Below are positions 44,218-52,537 of a stretch of DNA of 64,000 bases, piece by piece (the first letter of the stretch is position 1; each line of letters starts with the position of its first letter). The notes beneath the pieces were generated by a model, which was not told the origin of the DNA, made no database searches, and saw only the letters and a program-made list of their open reading frames with translations. Origin of the DNA: Flavobacteriaceae bacterium PS02338 (GTDB lineage: Bacteria > Bacteroidota > Bacteroidia > Sphingobacteriales > Sphingobacteriaceae); contig JASCOD010000001.1 of the NCBI GenBank assembly GCA_029959615.1, positions 682,001 to 746,000 of the forward strand, read 5' to 3'. The translations under genes were made by a program, and so were the position numbers.

Positions 44218-44411
44218 ATTTGTAACGTTCTAACGTTCTCTAATGCATTCTGAATAAAAGACATTGTGATTTTCAAAACGTTGCATCATACTACAAAAAT
44301 ATTTTTTTTTGTTTTAGGAAAAGCTGTTTCATTGCTGCTATTTTCCCGTAGCCGAAATTTCCGTACAACCATCGTAATTCGTCAATCTAAACTCGTCAAT
44401 TTTAAAAATCC

Positions 44412-44419
44412 TATCTTTG
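44412..44419 (+). promoter_or_regulatory. -7 box immediately before ruvX (leaderless?)
   Basis: TATCTTTG matches TAnnTTTG and ends 5 bp before the ATG at 44425. With a normal start-site distance the mRNA would begin at or next to the start codon. Confidence 0.5.
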
Positions 44420-44424
44420 CCAGC

Positions 44425-44841
44425 ATGGCACGTATCATGGCTTTCGATTATGGCACCAAAAGAATTGGTATTGCCGTTACCGATCCTTTGCAAATCATAG
44501 CAACGGGATTAGATACGATACATCCCAAAGATATCATCGATTTTATTAAAAAATATCTATTAGCAGAACCAGTAGAAGCATTTGTGTTAGGCGAACCCAA
44601 GCAAATGGATGGTACCCCTTCTGAAAGCTACCAACACGTAAAAGGATTTTCTACTATCCTTAAAAAAAACTTCCCAACCATTCCACAGCATTGGGTGGAT
44701 GAACGTTTTACCTCTAAAATGGCTCATGCAACTATTATGCAAAGCGGGTTAAAAAAAACAGATAGAAGAGACAAGGAAAGGGTAGACACCATCTCAGCCA
44801 CTATAATTCTGCAATATTTTATGGAACAAAACCGTTTATAA
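44425..44841 (+). CDS. ruvX: Putative pre-16S rRNA nuclease / Holliday junction resolvase (RuvX/YqgF)
   Basis: 138 residues from the ATG at 44425, which gives the expected beginning MARIMAFDYGTKRIGIAVTD with the RNase H-like DYG motif. A frame open 53 codons further upstream adds only an unlikely stretch and would cross the promoter box. Other motifs are EAFVLGEPKQMDGTPSES, WVDERFTSKMA and DRRDKERVDTISATIILQ. The family trims the 5' end of 16S rRNA precursors. It is followed 5 bp later by an O-methyltransferase gene. Confidence 0.93.
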   Translation: MARIMAFDYGTKRIGIAVTDPLQIIATGLDTIHPKDIIDFIKKYLLAEPVEAFVLGEPKQMDGTPSESYQHVKGFSTILKKNFPTIPQHWVDERFTSKMAHATIMQSGLKKTDRRDKERVDTISATIILQYFMEQNRL

Positions 44842-44846
44842 GCACA

Positions 44847-45476
44847 ATGATTAGCGAAGAACTACAGCAACTTCTACTGAAATATTGCGAACCTGAAGAT
44901 CAATTATTGCAGCATATTGATAGGGAAACTAACCTTAAAGTATTATTGCCGCGTATGTTGAGCGGTCATTACCAAGGTCGCGTTTTAAGTATGCTTAGCA
45001 AAATGATTTCCCCGAAAAAGATCTTGGAAATTGGCACTTTTACAGGTTATGCCACGCTGTGCTTAGCAGAAGGATTAACAGAAGACGGCATTATTTATAC
45101 CTTAGATATCAATGCTGAATTAGAAGATATGGTGCGTAAAAATTTTGCGAAATCGCCACTAAATGCTAAAATAAAATACACCATTGGTGATGCCCAACAA
45201 AGCTTGCAAAATATTACAGATACTTTAGATTTGGTCTTTATTGATGCCGACAAAAAAAACAATGGAACTTATTACGATTTGATCTTTGATCAAGTAAGAC
45301 CCGGTGGTTTAATCGTTGTAGACAATGTACTTTGGAGTGGCAAAATTGTAAACAACGCACAAGACAAGGACACTAAAAATATCAGTTCTTTTAATGATAA
45401 AATAAATGAAGATACTAGGGTAGAAAAGTTGATTTTACCCGTTAGAGATGGCTTGTTTGTCATTAGAAAGAAGTAA
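44847..45476 (+). CDS. Class I SAM-dependent O-methyltransferase (COMT-like)
   Basis: 209 residues. The SAM-binding motif is KKILEIGTFTGYATLCLAEGL (about 52-72), then IYTLDIN with Asp for SAM hydroxyls, and the metal-binding VFIDADKKNNGTYYDLIF and IVVDNVLWSGKIVN (Asp and Asn). This places it in the metal-dependent catechol/caffeoyl-CoA O-methyltransferase family (methyltransf_3). The substrate is unknown; many bacteria carry one such protein of unspecified role. It is translationally close to ruvX (5-bp gap). Confidence 0.88.
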   Translation: MISEELQQLLLKYCEPEDQLLQHIDRETNLKVLLPRMLSGHYQGRVLSMLSKMISPKKILEIGTFTGYATLCLAEGLTEDGIIYTLDINAELEDMVRKNFAKSPLNAKIKYTIGDAQQSLQNITDTLDLVFIDADKKNNGTYYDLIFDQVRPGGLIVVDNVLWSGKIVNNAQDKDTKNISSFNDKINEDTRVEKLILPVRDGLFVIRKK

Positions 45477-45511
45477 TCAGGTGACAGTTAACAGTTAACC
45501 AGCAATTAACA

Positions 45512-46180
45512 ATGAAAAAAATTATACTTCTCCTTATTCTTTTTGCCAATGCTTTTTTAGCATCGGCACAAAGTACAGAAGAATACATTGAAGAATATGC
45601 AGACATTGCTCAAGATCTAGCAGAGGAACATCACATTCCGGCGAGTATCATTTTGGGCGTAGCCATACATGAATCCGCAGCAGGAAAAAGTAAAATTGCT
45701 CGTTACCTCAACAATCATTTTGGGTTTAAGGGTAAAAACTCAAGCACGGAAATCCGCTCTGCTTACAAAGATTTCCCCACGGTAGATTCTTCTTATGTAC
45801 ACTTCATCACTTTCCTAAAAAGTAGAACTTACTTCAATGTGCTTTTCGATAAGCACGATCAGTACGATTTTAAAGCTTGGGCTAGGGGTATACAACAGGG
45901 TGGATACGCACGCAGCAGAAGTTGGGCGTCTCAAGTTATTGCGTTGATTAGAAAGTATGAACTTTATCAGTATGACAATAGGCCTGAAGATTACCTAGAG
46001 CCAGTAGATCCCAAACCCGTTTATCATGCTAAAAAGAAAAGCCGTAAAACATACACAGTGAAACAAGGCGATAATTTAAGTATCATTGCCAAAAGAAATA
46101 AAACTACCATTAAAGCGCTTATGAGTAAAAATGGGCTCAAATCAAATGCTTTAAAACCCGGACAAAAACTTAAACTTTAA
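45512..46180 (+). CDS. Secreted glucosaminidase with LysM domain, paralogue 1
   Basis: 222 residues: signal peptide ending LASAQ, then a GH73-like glucosaminidase domain with ASIILGVAIHESAAGKSKIARYLNNHFGFKG (catalytic Glu in HESAAGKS near residue 52) and SYVHFITFLKSRTYFNVLF. A C-terminal LysM (about 178-222, KTYTVKQGDNLSIIAKRN ... ALKPGQKLKL) binds peptidoglycan. It trims cell-wall glycan strands. A short paralogue lies 9 bp downstream. Confidence 0.88.
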   Translation: MKKIILLLILFANAFLASAQSTEEYIEEYADIAQDLAEEHHIPASIILGVAIHESAAGKSKIARYLNNHFGFKGKNSSTEIRSAYKDFPTVDSSYVHFITFLKSRTYFNVLFDKHDQYDFKAWARGIQQGGYARSRSWASQVIALIRKYELYQYDNRPEDYLEPVDPKPVYHAKKKSRKTYTVKQGDNLSIIAKRNKTTIKALMSKNGLKSNALKPGQKLKL

Positions 46181-46189
46181 TGCCGTAAA

Positions 46190-47035
46190 ATGAGTAAAAA
46201 TAGAATACTTCTTTTCTTAGCTTTCTTAATTACGTTTGCCAGCGCCTGTAAAACCAAACAGTACAGCAAAAACAACAAACAGATAGAAAGAACTGCTAAA
46301 AAAGATAATCCAACACCTATTTCTTATACAACTTTATCTTACATTGATGCATTTAAGGCTATTGCAATAGAAGAAATGAACAGATATGGTATTCCGGCAA
46401 GTATCACTTTGGCACAGGGTATTTTAGAATCGGGAAGTGGTAGCAGCGATTTAGCTAAATATGCCAATAACCATTTCGGTATCAAATGTACCTCAGACTG
46501 GAAAGGTAAAGCCTATTACAAAGACGATGACAACAAAGACGATTGCTTCCGCGTTTACAAAGATCCAAGAGAATCCTACAAAGACCATTCTGAGTTTTTA
46601 AAACGTAAACGCTACGCAGGCCTTTTCGAACTAGATAAAAATGACTATCGTAACTGGGCAATTGGACTCAAAAGCGCAGGTTATGCTACCAATCCGAAAT
46701 ATCCAGATTTGTTGATCAATTTGATTGATAAATATCAGCTTTACCAATATGACCAATCTGAAAGTGAGCGTGAAAAGCTGGCCAGAGAAGATAAAGTGTT
46801 TAAGGAGATCAATGCCAATATCCCTAACGAAAAGAAACTATATACACCTGTAAATGTGGCTCCAAAAGATCCGCCAGCAAGTTTAGAGAATGGGAAATAT
46901 CATACCGTTGCACAGGGAGAGACCTTATATAGAATTAGTCAGCTGTATAAAATATCGATAGACGATTTAAAAGCATTGAACCAATTATCAGACAATAACA
47001 TCAAAATTGGACAAAAACTATTGGTAGTTAAATAA
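46190..47035 (+). CDS. Glucosaminidase-LysM lipoprotein, paralogue 2
   Basis: 281 residues. The signal ends with the lipobox FASAC (Cys20), so it is lipidated, unlike paralogue 1. The glucosaminidase domain has ASITLAQGILESGSGSSDLAKYANNHFGIKC (catalytic Glu near residue 79) and YKDHSEFLKRKRYAGLFEL. A C-terminal LysM follows (about 232-281). Paralogues 1 and 2 share domain order and the NNHFG motif, so they arose by tandem duplication and then took different cell locations. Confidence 0.88.
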   Translation: MSKNRILLFLAFLITFASACKTKQYSKNNKQIERTAKKDNPTPISYTTLSYIDAFKAIAIEEMNRYGIPASITLAQGILESGSGSSDLAKYANNHFGIKCTSDWKGKAYYKDDDNKDDCFRVYKDPRESYKDHSEFLKRKRYAGLFELDKNDYRNWAIGLKSAGYATNPKYPDLLINLIDKYQLYQYDQSESEREKLAREDKVFKEINANIPNEKKLYTPVNVAPKDPPASLENGKYHTVAQGETLYRISQLYKISIDDLKALNQLSDNNIKIGQKLLVVK

Positions 47036-47068
47036 TGTTAAGATAAATAGCCCAATTTTTATAAATTG

Positions 47069-47076
47069 TAGCTTTG
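47069..47076 (+). promoter_or_regulatory. -7 box of the carboxypeptidase-regulatory-like gene
   Basis: TAGCTTTG matches TAnnTTTG and lies 8 bp before the ATG at 47085, so a short or absent leader is expected. Confidence 0.45.
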
Positions 47077-47084
47077 CTTAATTA

Positions 47085-47834
47085 ATGAGAATTCTACTTT
47101 CCTGCATATTATTCCTTAGTGCTCTATCTTCATTCGCACAACAGAAAGCCGTTCCTGGCTTTGTGGTGGATAGAGATACCAAATTGCGTTTGGCAAAAGT
47201 TTATATCTACAATTCGTCGATAGATACTGGCTTTTACAATAATACCAAAGGCGAATTTGTTGCCAAGATAAAGCCTGGCGATACATTGTTCGCTGCGTTG
47301 AGCGGACATGCGATGGATACTGTCGTTTATCGCGGGCAAAGCGCTATTGTCTTTCAATTACGCTCCCTAGGCATTAGACTTAAAGAAGTTAGCATTTACG
47401 GAAAAGCCAAAACTCCTCAGGAACTTTATAAATCGAAACTAGACGAATACAGGTACAAATTAGATTTGGGCAGCAGCAAAGATTTACTTAACGTTGGTCA
47501 AAGAGGTGTTGGATTAGGCATTGACGCCATCTATAATTTGCTAAGTAGAGAGGGCAAAAATGCTCGTCAGCTGCAGAATATATTAGAAAAAGACTATAAA
47601 GAACAAGTTATTGATTATCGTTACCGTCAAGATTATGTGATGGGTTTAATTGATATAAAGGCAGAAAATGTACAAGATTTCATGACTCAATATAGGCCTA
47701 CGTATCAATTTGTTTTAAATGCTTCAGAATATGCCTTTATTCAATTCGTTAAAAACAGTTATGCATCTTACAAACGCAACCCTTCTATGTTCCGTTTGCC
47801 TACCTTGCCAAAATTATCAATAGAACAACCTTAA
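47085..47834 (+). CDS. Secreted protein with CarboxypepD_reg-like domain
   Basis: 249 residues with a signal peptide ending SSFAQQ. The N-terminal domain (about 22-105) has the beta-sandwich pattern VPGFVVDRDTKLRLAKVYIYN ... TKGEFVAKIKPGDTLFAALSG, as in CarboxypepD_reg-like modules. The C-terminal 140 residues are helical and charged, without a motif I know. Its stop overlaps the start of the mini HEXXH membrane protein by one base, so the two are coupled and may work together at the envelope. Confidence 0.75.
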   Translation: MRILLSCILFLSALSSFAQQKAVPGFVVDRDTKLRLAKVYIYNSSIDTGFYNNTKGEFVAKIKPGDTLFAALSGHAMDTVVYRGQSAIVFQLRSLGIRLKEVSIYGKAKTPQELYKSKLDEYRYKLDLGSSKDLLNVGQRGVGLGIDAIYNLLSREGKNARQLQNILEKDYKEQVIDYRYRQDYVMGLIDIKAENVQDFMTQYRPTYQFVLNASEYAFIQFVKNSYASYKRNPSMFRLPTLPKLSIEQP

Positions 47835-48160
47835 TGGAATTGTTCATCATCTTCCCTAAACTACCCGTAGCAGCAATTGCCTTCTATCCATTTATCTTGT
47901 TGAAAAGAAAGGAGTATAAAGAAGACAAGGTTCTAATCAATCACGAAAAAATCCACCATCAACAACAGCTAGAATTACTCCTTATTCCTTTCTACATTCT
48001 TTACCTGTTGAATTATACTTTCAATCTTTTACGATTTAGATCGCACAAACAAGCCTACTTAAATATCGCTTTTGAAAAAGAGGCTTTCGCTAATGAGCAT
48101 GATTTATTTTATCTAAAAATTAGAAAAACATTCTCTTCTTTTAGATGGTTAAATGCCTAG
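47834..48160 (+). CDS. Mini membrane protein with HEXXH zinc-protease-like motif
   Basis: 108 residues with two hydrophobic segments (about 3-22 and 47-66). Between them lies VLINHEKIHHQQQLELL with HEKIH at 37-41, the zinc-binding pattern of metalloproteases. A later Glu cluster (IAFEKEAFANE, Glu81, Glu83 and Glu88) could give the third ligand, as in gluzincins. The start overlaps the preceding gene by one base. I recognise no named family. At 108 residues it would be a very small membrane metalloprotease, or a zinc-binding partner of the preceding secreted protein. Confidence 0.72.
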   Translation: MELFIIFPKLPVAAIAFYPFILLKRKEYKEDKVLINHEKIHHQQQLELLLIPFYILYLLNYTFNLLRFRSHKQAYLNIAFEKEAFANEHDLFYLKIRKTFSSFRWLNA

Positions 48161-48224
48161 TTTTACCGTAAAACTCACATTCTATTACCAATATTTTATG
48201 AAATTTTACGTTATTTTGTAAAAA

Positions 48225-49217
48225 ATGAAACGTTTAATACTCACCTTTTTTGCGATTTCGGCTTTCTACTTGTCTCTTTCAGCTCAAGAAATAGACACTG
48301 TTCCTATTTCAGTAAAGGATATGGAAATCAAGTTAAAACGGAGCCCGCTTCCATCCAGAATTGGTGTAATTAATTTTCAACCGGTAGAATTAAAGCCTGC
48401 TTTAGTACAGGCAAAAATTAATTACTGGAAAACTAAAGCCACCGTTGGAATTAATGCCAACCAAGCTTCATTTAGTGACAACTGGAAAGGTGGTGGTGTG
48501 AATTCTGTAGCTATCGGCGCCCTATTAAATCACAAAGCAGAATATAGTAAAGAAAGTTATAGTTATACCAGTGAGATTATATTACAATACGGAAAAGTTA
48601 AAAACAAAGACCAACTACAAAAGAAAACCAACGACCGTATTTATTGGGATAACAAAGCCGCTGTGCAATTATCCAAAAACTGGTACTTCTTTGCTTCAGT
48701 AAGTTTCGAGTCTCAGTTTGACAAAGGTTTTTCTTACTCAAAAGATGCAAATGGTAATGAAGTTGCGAAAATACTTTCCAAATTTATGTCGCCGGGCTAC
48801 CTCACCGAATCTTTGGGTTTCGAGTATAAGCCAAACAAGGTTTTCTCAACTCGTATTGGTACAGGTACAGCCCGCCAAAGCTTTGTTTTAGATACTACCA
48901 TTTACAAAACCAATGCGAAAAATTTCGGGGTTGATATTGGCAAAAAAATGAAGAATGAACTCGCTTTCCAGATCGTGACTAATTTCGAAAAGGAAGTTAT
49001 GAAAAATACGATCCTGAAAGGTAAGTACAATATGTTCATTCCATACGATAACTTTGGCCATATTGATCATCGTTTAGATATTGTTGCTACAACCAAGCTA
49101 AACCGCTTCTTAAATGTATCATTAACTGGCGTAGTTTTATACGACAGAGATATGGATTTGAAGGTACAGCGAAGCCAAGCCTTGGCCTTGGGAGCGAGTT
49201 TCACTTTCCCAAGGTAA
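48225..49217 (+). CDS. DUF3078 outer-membrane beta-barrel-like protein
   Basis: 330 residues with a signal peptide ending LSAQE. The DUF3078 block is clear: KATVGINANQASFSDNWKGGGVNSVAIGALLNHKAEY, then ILQYGKVKN and DRIYWDNKAAVQLSKNWYFFASVSFESQFDKGF. Alternating strands continue to the end, AQALALGASFTFPR, with a terminal aromatic-rich strand typical of barrels. It probably sits in the outer membrane. The cargo or function is unknown for the family. Confidence 0.85.
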   Translation: MKRLILTFFAISAFYLSLSAQEIDTVPISVKDMEIKLKRSPLPSRIGVINFQPVELKPALVQAKINYWKTKATVGINANQASFSDNWKGGGVNSVAIGALLNHKAEYSKESYSYTSEIILQYGKVKNKDQLQKKTNDRIYWDNKAAVQLSKNWYFFASVSFESQFDKGFSYSKDANGNEVAKILSKFMSPGYLTESLGFEYKPNKVFSTRIGTGTARQSFVLDTTIYKTNAKNFGVDIGKKMKNELAFQIVTNFEKEVMKNTILKGKYNMFIPYDNFGHIDHRLDIVATTKLNRFLNVSLTGVVLYDRDMDLKVQRSQALALGASFTFPR

Positions 49218-49236
49218 CTATTCCCAAGTTTACTAA

Positions 49237-49295
49237 ACCCGATTGAAACGACAGCCCCGAGTAACGAGGGCTACAGTGTAAAGCGGGACTATCGG
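49237..49295. repeat. GC-rich hairpin element upstream of ffh
   Basis: ACCCGATTG ... AGCCCCGAGTAACGAGGGCT ... CTATCGG forms a nested inverted repeat: outer CCGAT/ATCGG, and inner AGCCC/GGGCT. It stands out from the AT-rich surroundings and resembles the dispersed palindromes seen elsewhere here. Confidence 0.45.
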
Positions 49296-49378
49296 AACCA
49301 ATTTGTACCGACATTGCTTTTCTAAAAATCCTTCCTTTCCTCTCAAAGCTTTGGGAACTAAAAATCGTAAATTATTAA

Positions 49379-49386
49379 TACCTTTG
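49379..49386 (+). promoter_or_regulatory. -7 box of ffh
   Basis: TACCTTTG matches TAnnTTTG and lies 36 bp before the ATG at 49423. Confidence 0.5.
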
Positions 49387-49422
49387 CATTTCATAAAAAT
49401 TTAATCATAAAAGCATTAAGCA

Positions 49423-50757
49423 ATGTTTGAAAATTTACAGGATAAGCTAGACAGGGCATTTAAAGTTCTAAAAGGACAGGGAAGCATTACTGAAATCAAC
49501 GTGGCAGAAACCATGAAAGAAATCAGAAAGGCTTTACTTGATGCGGACGTAAATTATAAAACTGCCAAAACCTTTACCGATCAGGTGAAAGAAAAGGCTT
49601 TAGGTTCTAACGTATTAACTACGGTTTCTCCTGGGCAGTTGCTTACCAAAATCATGAACGATGAGCTTGCTGCCTTAATGGGCGGCGAAGCTACAGAGTT
49701 GGATCTAAAAAACAATCCGACGATTATATTAATTGCTGGTTTAAATGGTGCTGGTAAAACTACTTTCACTGGTAAATTGGCATTGCACTTAAAGAGCAAG
49801 GGCAAAAAACCTTTAATGGTAGCCGGCGATGTTTACCGTCCCGCTGCTGTTGATCAATTGCAGGTTTTGGGAGAGCAAGTTGGTGTACCAGTTTACGCAA
49901 ACAAAGAATCTAAAGATCCAGTGGCAATTGCTCTAGAAGGTATTGCAGAAGGTAAAAGGAATAACAATAACGTAATTATCGTCGATACAGCTGGTCGTTT
50001 GTCTATTGACGAGGCTTTAATGAACGAGATCTCGGAAGTTAAAGCACAAACCAAACCACACGAGATTTTATTTGTGGTGGATTCGATGACTGGTCAAGAT
50101 GCGGTGAATACAGCAAAAGTATTTAACGACCGCCTTGATTTCACTGGTGTAGTATTAACCAAATTAGATGGTGATACCCGTGGTGGTGCGGCGCTTTCTA
50201 TCAAATCAGTAGTTGATAAGCCTATTAAGTTTATCGGTACTGGCGAGAAAATGGAGGCTTTGGATGTATTCTATCCAGACAGGATGGCTTCTCGTATTTT
50301 GGGTATGGGCGACGTGGTTTCCCTTGTGGAGCGTGCTCAGCAACAATTTGACGAGAAAGAAGCCGCCGAACTACAAAAGAAAATCCGTAAGAACAAATTC
50401 GATTTCAACGACTTCTACAACCAAATTCAGCAAATCAAGAAAATGGGTAACATGAAGGATTTGATGGGAATGATACCGGGCGTAGGCAAAATGATGAAAA
50501 ACGTGGATATTGAGGATGATGCCTTTAAAGGTGTAGAGTCAATTATCCAATCTATGACACCTTACGAAAAGGAAAACCCAGATGTAATACAACAGAGCCG
50601 CAGAGTTAGAATTGCAAAAGGCTCTGGCAACAAGGTTGAAGATGTAACTAAACTTTTAAAGCAATTTGAGGATATGAGAAAAGTGATGAAACAATTCTCT
50701 AACCCAGCAGCTGCGGCTAAAATGATGCGCAATATGCCAAAAATGCCTCAGAGATAA
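49423..50757 (+). CDS. ffh: Signal recognition particle protein
   Basis: 444 residues: N domain (1-85), GTPase domain with P-loop GLNGAGKTT (106-114), RPAAVDQL, DTAGR and TKLDGD, and a Met-rich M domain (about 300-444, with MKDLMGMIPGVGKMM and a tail rich in Met such as AAAAKMMRNMPKMPQR). It binds 4.5S RNA and nascent signal sequences and delivers ribosomes to FtsY. No 4.5S RNA gene was recognised nearby. Confidence 0.97.
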   Translation: MFENLQDKLDRAFKVLKGQGSITEINVAETMKEIRKALLDADVNYKTAKTFTDQVKEKALGSNVLTTVSPGQLLTKIMNDELAALMGGEATELDLKNNPTIILIAGLNGAGKTTFTGKLALHLKSKGKKPLMVAGDVYRPAAVDQLQVLGEQVGVPVYANKESKDPVAIALEGIAEGKRNNNNVIIVDTAGRLSIDEALMNEISEVKAQTKPHEILFVVDSMTGQDAVNTAKVFNDRLDFTGVVLTKLDGDTRGGAALSIKSVVDKPIKFIGTGEKMEALDVFYPDRMASRILGMGDVVSLVERAQQQFDEKEAAELQKKIRKNKFDFNDFYNQIQQIKKMGNMKDLMGMIPGVGKMMKNVDIEDDAFKGVESIIQSMTPYEKENPDVIQQSRRVRIAKGSGNKVEDVTKLLKQFEDMRKVMKQFSNPAAAAKMMRNMPKMPQR

Positions 50758-50765
50758 GACCCTCC

Positions 50766-50787
50766 AAGCCTCCCTAAAGGGAGGCTT
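50766..50787 (+). terminator. First hairpin behind ffh
   Basis: AAGCCTCCCT (50766-50775) pairs with AGGGAGGCTT (50778-50787). The tight loop leaves about nine pairs. There is no long T-tract; it acts together with the next hairpin. Confidence 0.6.
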
Positions 50788-50790
50788 CTA

Positions 50791-50825
50791 AAAAGCCCCA
50801 ATATCTAAAAGACATTGGGGCTTTT
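50791..50825. terminator. Bidirectional terminator between ffh and the YbjQ gene
   Basis: A perfect 12-bp stem AAAAGCCCCAAT / ATTGGGGCTTTT (50791-50802, 50814-50825) with an 11-nt loop, A-rich on the left and T-rich on the right, lies between two convergent genes. Confidence 0.85.
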
Positions 50826-50864
50826 ATATGCTCCTTCATTAAGCCCCTTTAGGGGTTTGGGGTT

Positions 50865-51188
50865 TTAATCCTCCAATACTACTGCGGTTCCGCTAGCCGT
50901 TACCATTAGCATGCTGCCACCACTACCCACAGTTTCATAATCTAAGTCTACCCCAATAATTGCATTGGCACCCATAGCTGCTGCATATTGTTGCATTTCA
51001 CTAACTGCTGTATTTTTTCCTTCGCGTAAAACTTGCTCATAAGAACCTGACCTTCCGCCTACGATATCTCTTAAGCCAGCGAATAAATCTTTAAAAATGT
51101 TGGCGCCTATAATTGTTTCGCCAGTAACAAGACCTATATATTTTACAATCTTTTTTCCCTCTACGGTATTTGTTGTGGTTATTAACAT
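50865..51188 (-). CDS. YbjQ/UPF0145 family protein
   Basis: 107 residues, beginning [51 protein letters not shown] and ending [33 protein letters not shown]. Both halves are the known signature of the YbjQ (UPF0145) family, a small alpha/beta fold whose members form pentamers or decamers; the role is unclear, with heavy-metal binding proposed. It is transcribed alone toward the terminator. Confidence 0.92.
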   Translation of the reverse strand: MLITTTNTVEGKKIVKYIGLVTGETIIGANIFKDLFAGLRDIVGGRSGSYEQVLREGKNTAVSEMQQYAAAMGANAIIGVDLDYETVGSGGSMLMVTASGTAVVLED

Positions 51189-51337
51189 AGTTTTAAAGTT
51201 TTTTTGATTCGACTTTTATAGACGAGTTATGTTACAAAACGAAGAAAATTTATATCCCAGAAAGGATGTTAACGACCATCTATCCAACTATAAAAACAAG
51301 AAAAACAGCATTTTATATTTTTTGATTTAAAAAGATT

Positions 51338-51345
51338 TATCTTTG
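51338..51345 (+). promoter_or_regulatory. -7 box before the TPR gene
   Basis: TATCTTTG matches TAnnTTTG, 89 bp before the ATG at 51435. The long AT-rich leader could hold a regulatory site. Confidence 0.45.
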
Positions 51346-51434
51346 TGCACGCTACACAAGCAATATCTTTAAACACTTGTGTTAAGTAATAAGTTCAACA
51401 TGGCTTCATTGCCCAAGAAAAGGAACAAAATTAA

Positions 51435-52127
51435 ATGAAAAAACTTGGCCTGTTAATCTCCGCTCTTACAACAGTTTTTTTCGCAAATGCACAAAGCACT
51501 GTTGTTTCAGGTCCATCACCAAATAGCACTCCTCAATTTTCTGTTAATTTAGCCGTATTAGGCAATAATAACCGCAGCATTGCTGATGATTTTGTTGAAG
51601 AAGCAGATCGTTACGAAAGATTTGGTGATTTCGATGCCGCCGCTAACATGCTTAGCAAAGCTGCCAAGGAGTATCAACAAAATAAAAAATATGCTAGTTA
51701 CGGATCAACCCTAATTCGTTTAAGCAACCTATACATCTTACTGGCTAACTACAGCGAGGCAGAACAAATTGTATTAAAGCAAGTTTTAAAAAACTACACT
51801 AGAATGGGCAGCAGGGCAGGACAAATGTCTGCATACCAACAATTAGGAAAAATATATCTAGCGGCTAACAAACTTCCGCAATCGCTTTGGTTTTATACCC
51901 AACACGGAATTTTAGCGCAGCAACTTAAGGACAACAATGCCTATATCGAATCTGTATTGGGTATAGCTGCTGTTAAAATTAGAAAGAAGGATTATCAATT
52001 GGCCTCAAAAGATTTAAATACTGCTGAATTTCTTTCCAAGAATGCTAATATTATACAATACAATCAGCTTATTAAAACCAATAGAGCTTTTATTACCGAG
52101 AAAACTACCACTATTAAAAAGGGGTAG
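51435..52127 (+). CDS. Secreted TPR protein
   Basis: 230 residues with a signal peptide ending FANAQ. At least four TPR-like helix pairs are visible from about residue 50: DFVEEADRYERFGDFDAAANMLSKAAKEY, SYGSTLIRLSNLYILLANYSEAEQI, SAYQQLGKIYLAANKLPQSLWFY and ASKDLNTAEFLSK. The protein would be a periplasmic scaffold. It is followed after 86 bp by a solo LuxR-type HTH gene; such TPR and LuxR domains are often fused in Bacteroidota regulators, so the pair may have been split. Confidence 0.78.
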   Translation: MKKLGLLISALTTVFFANAQSTVVSGPSPNSTPQFSVNLAVLGNNNRSIADDFVEEADRYERFGDFDAAANMLSKAAKEYQQNKKYASYGSTLIRLSNLYILLANYSEAEQIVLKQVLKNYTRMGSRAGQMSAYQQLGKIYLAANKLPQSLWFYTQHGILAQQLKDNNAYIESVLGIAAVKIRKKDYQLASKDLNTAEFLSKNANIIQYNQLIKTNRAFITEKTTTIKKG

Positions 52128-52213
52128 AGAATCTATTAATTAAAATATACCTGTTTCTGGGTATAGCAATCCTATATTTGCTCCTTATTTTTATCTAAAC
52201 AAACCGCCTCTAA

Positions 52214-52432
52214 ATGAAGTCTAAATTAAATTTTGCTGCTGTTTTAAGTAACAGAGAAATAGAAATTATTCAATTGATTACACAAGAATATAGTAATCAG
52301 GACATAGCTGTTAAGTTGGATATTAGCAAACGTACCGTAGAAACACACCGAAAGAATATCTTCAAGAAAACCAAAGTAAAAAGCATCGTAGGTCTGGTTA
52401 TTCTTGCTGTCAAAAACAATTTGGTGCCCTAA
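52214..52432 (+). CDS. Stand-alone LuxR-type helix-turn-helix protein
   Basis: 72 residues that consist of only the DNA-binding domain: LSNREIEIIQLITQEYSNQDIAVKLDISKRTVETHRKNIFKKTKVKSIVGLVILA. This fits the GerE/LuxR_C fold with the usual TVETHRKNI recognition helix. No receiver or sensor domain is attached. It may be controlled by abundance, by dimerisation with another regulator, or be a remnant of a larger gene. A terminator follows at once. Confidence 0.85.
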   Translation: MKSKLNFAAVLSNREIEIIQLITQEYSNQDIAVKLDISKRTVETHRKNIFKKTKVKSIVGLVILAVKNNLVP

Positions 52433-52458
52433 TTATGCGTTCTTTTTACAATCTTTAC

Positions 52459-52492
52459 AAAAAAGATACAGACTAAAACTGTATCTTTTTTG
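52459..52492 (+). terminator. Terminator behind the LuxR-type gene
   Basis: AAAAAGATACAG (52460-52471) pairs with CTGTATCTTTTT (52479-52490) over a 7-nt loop and runs into T. Confidence 0.8.
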
Positions 52493-52537
52493 TTTATTTA
52501 AGAAATTGGTATCATATTGGATAATGATTTTATAAGA

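Noticed and set aside
44266..44424. 53-codon N-terminal extension of ruvX
   Set aside because: It is not part of the conserved protein and runs across the -7 box; the 44425 ATG gives the normal start.
49218..49422. 4.5S RNA gene beside ffh
   Set aside because: The GC-rich hairpin there is short and lacks the recognisable SRP RNA tetraloop domain; it fits a dispersed repeat better.
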